The translations under genes were made by a program, and so were the position numbers. Positions 57,179-64,000 of a stretch of DNA of 64,000 nucleotides are shown here, in pieces. The number at the start of each line of letters is the position of its first letter. Position 1 is the first letter of the stretch. The stretch comes from Phycomyces nitens. Lineage: Eukaryota > Mucoromycota > Mucoromycetes > Mucorales > Phycomycetaceae. The DNA lies in NCBI GenBank assembly GCA_022702545.1, contig JAHRBC010000004.1:6496891-6560890 (forward strand), read 5' to 3'. Below the pieces are notes generated by a model that was not told the origin of the DNA, ran no database searches, and saw nothing but the letters and a program-made list of their open reading frames with translations.

Positions 57179-57250
57179 GCCCAACGGGGGGGTCGAACCC
57201 CCAACCTTGAGATTAAGAGTCTCACGCTCTACCGATTGAGCTAGCCGGGC
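57179..57250 (-). tRNA. tRNA-Lys (anticodon CTT)
   Basis: Minus strand: acceptor GCCCGGC with GTTGGGC (two G-T pairs), D arm AGCTCAATCGGTAGAGC, anticodon arm TGAGA-CTCTTAA-TCTCA, T arm TGGGGGTTCGACCCCCC. A TTTTT terminator follows in transcription direction at about 57169. It is the last unique gene before the satellite. Confidence 0.95.
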
Positions 57251-57281
57251 TTCACATATTATTATACATTAAAATGCTGGC

Positions 57282-60200
57282 TAGGGTTAGGGAATGGTAC
57301 TAGGGTATGGGCTGTGTTTAGGGAATAGGGTTAGGGTATAGGGTTAGGGAATGGTACTAGGGTATGGGCTGTGTTTAGGGAATAGGGTTAGGGTATAGGG
57401 TTAGGGAATGGTACTAGGGTATGGGCTGTGTTTAGGGAATAGGGTTAGGGTATAGGGTTAGGGAATGGTACTAGGGTATGGGCTGTGTTTAGGGAATAGG
57501 GTTAGGGTATAGGGTTAGGGAATGGTACTAGGGTATGGGCTGTGTTTAGGGAATAGGGTTAGGGTATAGGGTTAGGGAATGGTACTAGGGTATGGGCTGT
57601 GTTTAGGGAATAGGGTTAGGGTATAGGGTTAGGGAATGGTACTAGGGTATGGGCTGTGTTTAGGGAATAGGGTTAGGGTATAGGGTTAGGGAATGGTACT
57701 AGGGTATGGGCTGTGTTTAGGGAATAGGGTTAGGGTATAGGGTTAGGGAATGGTACTAGGGTATGGGCTGTGTTTAGGGAATAGGGTTAGGGTATAGGGT
57801 TAGGGAATGGTACTAGGGTATGGGCTGTGTTTAGGGAATAGGGTTAGGGTATAGGGTTAGGGAATGGTACTAGGGTATGGGCTGTGTTTAGGGAATAGGG
57901 TTAGGGTATAGGGTTAGGGAATGGTACTAGGGTATGGGCTGTGTTTAGGGAATAGGGTTAGGGTATAGGGTTAGGGAATGGTACTAGGGTATGGGCTGTG
58001 TTTAGGGAATAGGGTTAGGGTATAGGGTTAGGGAATGGTACTAGGGTATGGGCTGTGTTTAGGGAATAGGGTTAGGGTATAGGGTTAGGGAATGGTACTA
58101 GGGTATGGGCTGTGTTTAGGGAATAGGGTTAGGGTATAGGGTTAGGGAATGGTACTAGGGTATGGGCTGTGTTTAGGGAATAGGGTTAGGGTATAGGGTT
58201 AGGGAATGGTACTAGGGTATGGGCTGTGTTTAGGGAATAGGGTTAGGGTATAGGGTTAGGGAATGGTACTAGGGTATGGGCTGTGTTTAGGGAATAGGGT
58301 TAGGGTATAGGGTTAGGGAATGGTACTAGGGTATGGGCTGTGTTTAGGGAATAGGGTTAGGGTATAGGGTTAGGGAATGGTACTAGGGTATGGGCTGTGT
58401 TTAGGGAATAGGGTTAGGGTATAGGGTTAGGGAATGGTACTAGGGTATGGGCTGTGTTTAGGGAATAGGGTTAGGGTATAGGGTTAGGGAATGGTACTAG
58501 GGTATGGGCTGTGTTTAGGGAATAGGGTTAGGGTATAGGGTTAGGGAATGGTACTAGGGTATGGGCTGTGTTTAGGGAATAGGGTTAGGGTATAGGGTTA
58601 GGGAATGGTACTAGGGTATGGGCTGTGTTTAGGGAATAGGGTTAGGGTATAGGGTTAGGGAATGGTACTAGGGTATGGGCTGTGTTTAGGGAATAGGGTT
58701 AGGGTATAGGGTTAGGGAATGGTACTAGGGTATGGGCTGTGTTTAGGGAATAGGGTTAGGGTATAGGGTTAGGGAATGGTACTAGGGTATGGGCTGTGTT
58801 TAGGGAATAGGGTTAGGGTATAGGGTTAGGGAATGGTACTAGGGTATGGGCTGTGTTTAGGGAATAGGGTTAGGGTATAGGGTTAGGGAATGGTACTAGG
58901 GTATGGGCTGTGTTTAGGGAATAGGGTTAGGGTATAGGGTTAGGGAATGGTACTAGGGTATGGGCTGTGTTTAGGGAATAGGGTTAGGGTATAGGGTTAG
59001 GGAATGGTACTAGGGTATGGGCTGTGTTTAGGGAATAGGGTTAGGGTATAGGGTTAGGGAATGGTACTAGGGTATGGGCTGTGTTTAGGGAATAGGGTTA
59101 GGGTATAGGGTTAGGGAATGGTACTAGGGTATGGGCTGTGTTTAGGGAATAGGGTTAGGGTATAGGGTTAGGGAATGGTACTAGGGTATGGGCTGTGTTT
59201 AGGGAATAGGGTTAGGGTATAGGGTTAGGGAATGGTACTAGGGTATGGGCTGTGTTTAGGGAATAGGGTTAGGGTATAGGGTTAGGGAATGGTACTAGGG
59301 TATGGGCTGTGTTTAGGGAATAGGGTTAGGGTATAGGGTTAGGGAATGGTACTAGGGTATGGGCTGTGTTTAGGGAATAGGGTTAGGGTATAGGGTTAGG
59401 GAATGGTACTAGGGTATGGGCTGTGTTTAGGGAATAGGGTTAGGGTATAGGGTTAGGGAATGGTACTAGGGTATGGGCTGTGTTTAGGGAATAGGGTTAG
59501 GGTATAGGGTTAGGGAATGGTACTAGGGTATGGGCTGTGTTTAGGGAATAGGGTTAGGGTATAGGGTTAGGGAATGGTACTAGGGTATGGGCTGTGTTTA
59601 GGGAATAGGGTTAGGGTATAGGGTTAGGGAATGGTACTAGGGTATGGGCTGTGTTTAGGGAATAGGGTTAGGGTATAGGGTTAGGGAATGGTACTAGGGT
59701 ATGGGCTGTGTTTAGGGAATAGGGTTAGGGTATAGGGTTAGGGAATGGTACTAGGGTATGGGCTGTGTTTAGGGAATAGGGTTAGGGTATAGGGTTAGGG
59801 AATGGTACTAGGGTATGGGCTGTGTTTAGGGAATAGGGTTAGGGTATAGGGTTAGGGAATGGTACTAGGGTATGGGCTGTGTTTAGGGAATAGGGTTAGG
59901 GTATAGGGTTAGGGAATGGTACTAGGGTATGGGCTGTGTTTAGGGAATAGGGTTAGGGTATAGGGTTAGGGAATGGTACTAGGGTATGGGCTGTGTTTAG
60001 GGAATAGGGTTAGGGTATAGGGTTAGGGAATGGTACTAGGGTATGGGCTGTGTTTAGGGAATAGGGTTAGGGTATAGGGTTAGGGAATGGTACTAGGGTA
60101 TGGGCTGTGTTTAGGGAATAGGGTTAGGGTATAGGGTTAGGGAATGGTACTAGGGTATGGGCTGTGTTTAGGGAATAGGGTTAGGGTATAGGGTTAGGGA

Positions 60201-63200
60201 ATGGTACTAGGGTATGGGCTGTGTTTAGGGAATAGGGTTAGGGTATAGGGTTAGGGAATGGTACTAGGGTATGGGCTGTGTTTAGGGAATAGGGTTAGGG
60301 TATAGGGTTAGGGAATGGTACTAGGGTATGGGCTGTGTTTAGGGAATAGGGTTAGGGTATAGGGTTAGGGAATGGTACTAGGGTATGGGCTGTGTTTAGG
60401 GAATAGGGTTAGGGTATAGGGTTAGGGAATGGTACTAGGGTATGGGCTGTGTTTAGGGAATAGGGTTAGGGTATAGGGTTAGGGAATGGTACTAGGGTAT
60501 GGGCTGTGTTTAGGGAATAGGGTTAGGGTATAGGGTTAGGGAATGGTACTAGGGTATGGGCTGTGTTTAGGGAATAGGGTTAGGGTATAGGGTTAGGGAA
60601 TGGTACTAGGGTATGGGCTGTGTTTAGGGAATAGGGTTAGGGTATAGGGTTAGGGAATGGTACTAGGGTATGGGCTGTGTTTAGGGAATAGGGTTAGGGT
60701 ATAGGGTTAGGGAATGGTACTAGGGTATGGGCTGTGTTTAGGGAATAGGGTTAGGGTATAGGGTTAGGGAATGGTACTAGGGTATGGGCTGTGTTTAGGG
60801 AATAGGGTTAGGGTATAGGGTTAGGGAATGGTACTAGGGTATGGGCTGTGTTTAGGGAATAGGGTTAGGGTATAGGGTTAGGGAATGGTACTAGGGTATG
60901 GGCTGTGTTTAGGGAATAGGGTTAGGGTATAGGGTTAGGGAATGGTACTAGGGTATGGGCTGTGTTTAGGGAATAGGGTTAGGGTATAGGGTTAGGGAAT
61001 GGTACTAGGGTATGGGCTGTGTTTAGGGAATAGGGTTAGGGTATAGGGTTAGGGAATGGTACTAGGGTATGGGCTGTGTTTAGGGAATAGGGTTAGGGTA
61101 TAGGGTTAGGGAATGGTACTAGGGTATGGGCTGTGTTTAGGGAATAGGGTTAGGGTATAGGGTTAGGGAATGGTACTAGGGTATGGGCTGTGTTTAGGGA
61201 ATAGGGTTAGGGTATAGGGTTAGGGAATGGTACTAGGGTATGGGCTGTGTTTAGGGAATAGGGTTAGGGTATAGGGTTAGGGAATGGTACTAGGGTATGG
61301 GCTGTGTTTAGGGAATAGGGTTAGGGTATAGGGTTAGGGAATGGTACTAGGGTATGGGCTGTGTTTAGGGAATAGGGTTAGGGTATAGGGTTAGGGAATG
61401 GTACTAGGGTATGGGCTGTGTTTAGGGAATAGGGTTAGGGTATAGGGTTAGGGAATGGTACTAGGGTATGGGCTGTGTTTAGGGAATAGGGTTAGGGTAT
61501 AGGGTTAGGGAATGGTACTAGGGTATGGGCTGTGTTTAGGGAATAGGGTTAGGGTATAGGGTTAGGGAATGGTACTAGGGTATGGGCTGTGTTTAGGGAA
61601 TAGGGTTAGGGTATAGGGTTAGGGAATGGTACTAGGGTATGGGCTGTGTTTAGGGAATAGGGTTAGGGTATAGGGTTAGGGAATGGTACTAGGGTATGGG
61701 CTGTGTTTAGGGAATAGGGTTAGGGTATAGGGTTAGGGAATGGTACTAGGGTATGGGCTGTGTTTAGGGAATAGGGTTAGGGTATAGGGTTAGGGAATGG
61801 TACTAGGTATGGGCTGTGTTTAGGGAATAGGGTTAGGGTATAGGGTTAGGGAATGGTACTAGGGTATGGGCTGTGTTTAGGGAATAGGGTTAGGTATAGG
61901 GTTAGGGAATGGTACTAGGGTATGGGCTGTGTTTAGGGAATAGGGTTAGGGTATAGGGTTAGGGAATGGTACTAGGGTATGGGCTGTGTTTAGGGGAATA
62001 GGGTTAGGGTATAGGGTTAGGGAATGGTACTAGGGTATGGGCTGTGTTTAGGGAATAGGGTTAGGGTATAGGGTTAGGGAATGGTACTAGGGTATGGGCT
62101 GTGTTTAGGGAATAGGGTTAGGGTATAGGGTTAGGGAATGGTACTAGGGTATGGGCTGTGTTTAGGGAATAGGGTTAGGTATAGGGTTAGGGAATGGTAC
62201 TAGGGTATGGGCTGTGTTTAGGGAATAGGGTTAGGGTATAGGGTTAGGGAATGGTACTAGGGTATGGGCTGTGTTTAGGGAATAGGGTTAGGGTATAGGG
62301 TTAGGGAATGGTACTAGGGTATGGGCTGTGTTTAGGGAATAGGGTTAGGGTATAGGGTTAGGGAATGGTACTAGGGTATGGGCTGTGTTTAGGGAATAGG
62401 GTTAGGGTATAGGGTTAGGGAATGGTACTAGGGTATGGGGCTGTGTTTAGGGAATAGGGTTAAGGGTATAGGGTTAGGGAATGGTGCACTAGGGTATGGG
62501 CTGTGTTTAGGAAGAAATAGGTGTTAGGGTATAGGGTTAGGGAATGGTACTAGGGTATGGGCTGTGTTTAGGGAATAGGGTTAGGGTATAGGGTTAGGGA
62601 ATGGTACTAGGGTATGGGCTGTGTTTAGGGAATAGGGTTAGGAGTATAGGGTTAGGGAATGGTACTAGGAGTATGGGCTGTGTTTAGGGAATAGGGTTAG
62701 GGTATAGGGTTAGGGAATGGTACTAGGGTATGGGCTGTGTTTAGGGAATAGGGTTAGGGTATAGGGTTAGGGGAATGGTACTAGGGTATGGGCTGTGTTT
62801 AGGGAATAGGGTTAGGGGTATAGGGTTAGGGAATGGTACTAGGGTATGGGCTGTGTTTAGGGGAATAGGGTTAGGGTATAGGGTTAGGGAATGGTACTAG
62901 GGTATGGGCTGTGTTTAGGAATAGGGTTAGGGTATAGGGTTAGGGAATGGTACTAGGGTATGGGCTGTGTTTAGGGAATAGGGTTAGGGTATAGGGTTAG
63001 GGGAATGGTACTAGGGTATGGGCTGTGTTTAGGGAATAGGGTTAGGGTATAGGGTTAGGGAATGGTACTAGGGTATGGGCTGTGTTTAGGGAATAGGGTT
63101 AGGAGTATAGGGTTAGGGGAATGGTACTAGGGTATGGGCTGTGTTTAGGGAATAGGGTTAGGGTATAGGGTTAGGGAATGGTACTAGGGTATGGGCTGTG

Positions 63201-63955
63201 TTTAGGGAATAGGGTTAGGGTATAGGGTTAGGGGAATGGTACTAGGGTATGGGCTGTGGTTTAGGGAATAGGGTTAGGGTATAGGGTTAGGGAATGAGTA
63301 CTAGGGTATGGGCTGTGTTTAGGGAATAGGGTTAGGGTATAGGGTTAGGGGAATGTGGTACTAGGGTATGGGCTGTGTTTAGGGAATAGAGGTTAGGGGT
63401 ATAGGGTTAGGGAATGGCAATTAGGTATGGGCTGTGTTTAGGGAATAGGGTTAGGGTATAGGGTTAGGGAATGGTACTAGGGTATGGGCTGTGTTTAGGG
63501 AATAGGGTTAGGGTATAGGGTTAGGGAATGGTACTAGGGTATGGGCTGTGTTTAGGGGAATAGGGTTAGGGTATAGGGTTAGGGAATGGTACTAGGGTAT
63601 GGGCTGTGTTTAGGGAATAGGGTTAGGGTATAGGGTTAGGGAATGCAATTAGGGTATGGGCTGTGTTTAGGGAATAGGGTTAGGGTATAGGGTTAGGGAA
63701 TGGTACTAGGGTATGGGCTGTGTTTAGGGGGAATAGGGGTTAGGTATAGGGTTAGGGAATTTGGTACTAGGGTATGGGCTGTGTTTAGGGAATAGGGTTA
63801 GGGTATAGGGTTAGGGAATGGTACTAGGGTATGGCCAGTGTTTAGGGAATAGGGTTAGGGTATAGGGTTAGGGAATGGTACTAGGGTATGGGCTGTGTTT
63901 AGGGAATAGGGTTAGGGTATAGGGTTAGGGAATGGTACTAGGTATGGGCCAGTTT
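57282..63955. repeat. Subtelomeric satellite: 57-bp TTAGGG-rich unit, about 117 copies
   Basis: The unit is 57 bp, contains GGTACTAGGGTATGGGCTGT and GGGTTAGGGTATAGGGTTAG, and is repeated head to tail. Copies from 57282 to about 61800 look perfect; from 61805 on, many carry single-base changes in G runs (TACTAGGTATGG, TTAGGGGAAT, TTAAGGG). Each unit embeds TTAGGG several times, with the G-rich strand running 5'-3' towards the right end as a right-hand telomere would. No open frame is meaningful here. Confidence 0.97.
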
Positions 63956-63958
63956 AGG

Positions 63959-64000
63959 AGGTGCTGTTCGGATTCTATCGTGTTTTTATTAACCTTAGCA
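63959..64000. other. Probable Oxford Nanopore native-barcode adapter left at contig end
   Basis: After the satellite comes AGGTGCTG (63959-63966), a 22-base stretch TTCGGATTCTATCGTGTTTT plus TA, then TTAACCTTAGCA (63989-64000). From memory, AGGTGCTG and TTAACCTTAGCAAT are the rear flanks of ONT native barcodes, and the middle matches the reverse of barcode 04 apart from a collapsed CCC. It is not biological sequence. Confidence 0.85.

Noticed and set aside
57282..63955. CRISPR array
   Set aside because: Direct tandem repeats without unique spacers, in a eukaryote; this is a satellite.

Overview
This window looks like the end of a chromosome (contig end) of an early-diverging, AT-rich fungus, most likely Mucoromycota. 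That assignment rests on short GT-AG introns in the genes, Ty3/gypsy and tnp2/Plavaka-type CACTA transposases, a tRNA-Tyr with a short intron, and a TTAGGG-type telomere-like satellite. I cannot name the species. Almost no ordinary cellular coding sequence is present: the visible host framework is three tRNA genes (Glu 18068-18138, Tyr 28107-28189, Lys 57179-57250) and a 57-bp satellite running to the contig end. Nearly everything else is transposable elements nested inside one another.

Layout. 1-3026: CACTA-type element A (cut by the window edge) inside an LTR. 3027-9585: element B, the best preserved two-gene CACTA element (TSD CGT). 9594-18056: a solo LTR (TSD TCAA) just upstream of tRNA-Glu, split by a 7,270-bp TA-flanked palindromic Tc1/mariner composite (10634-17903). 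Its two 2,196-bp arms each carry a transposase and enclose a minisatellite and a multi-exon zinc-finger gene. 18202-23949: a solo LTR (TSD CTAA) split by a Ty3/gypsy element of the same family (18225-23620, TSD AATA). 24062-27606: non-autonomous CACTA-1 (TSD AAC). 28107-30440: tRNA-Tyr followed by stacked solo LTRs. 30643-38052: a Plavaka-like transposase gene split by two-gene element C (31785-37953, TSD CAA). 38053-56846: a CACTA element with non-matching flanks that contains a chromovirus (38978-54487, TSD ATTCC). The chromovirus in turn contains two-gene element D (39288-45789, TSD TCC) and non-autonomous CACTA-2 (46746-50464, TSD TTA). 56847-57076: truncated LTR. Then tRNA-Lys and about 117 copies of a 57-bp TTAGGG-rich repeat. 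The last 42 bases look like an Oxford Nanopore native-barcode adapter left in the assembly.

The most interesting system is the two-gene element family (A-D). Each begins CACTG, makes 3-bp target duplications, and carries a four-exon tnp2-type transposase. In B, C and D this faces, tail to tail, a second four-exon gene whose protein I do not recognise. The second gene keeps an exon 2 of exactly 102 codons, phase-0 introns and a PSWRSDE motif at the exon 3/4 border in three highly divergent copies. That implies selection and a partner role in transposition. A second strong pattern is LTR insertion a fixed 8 bp upstream of two different tRNA genes.
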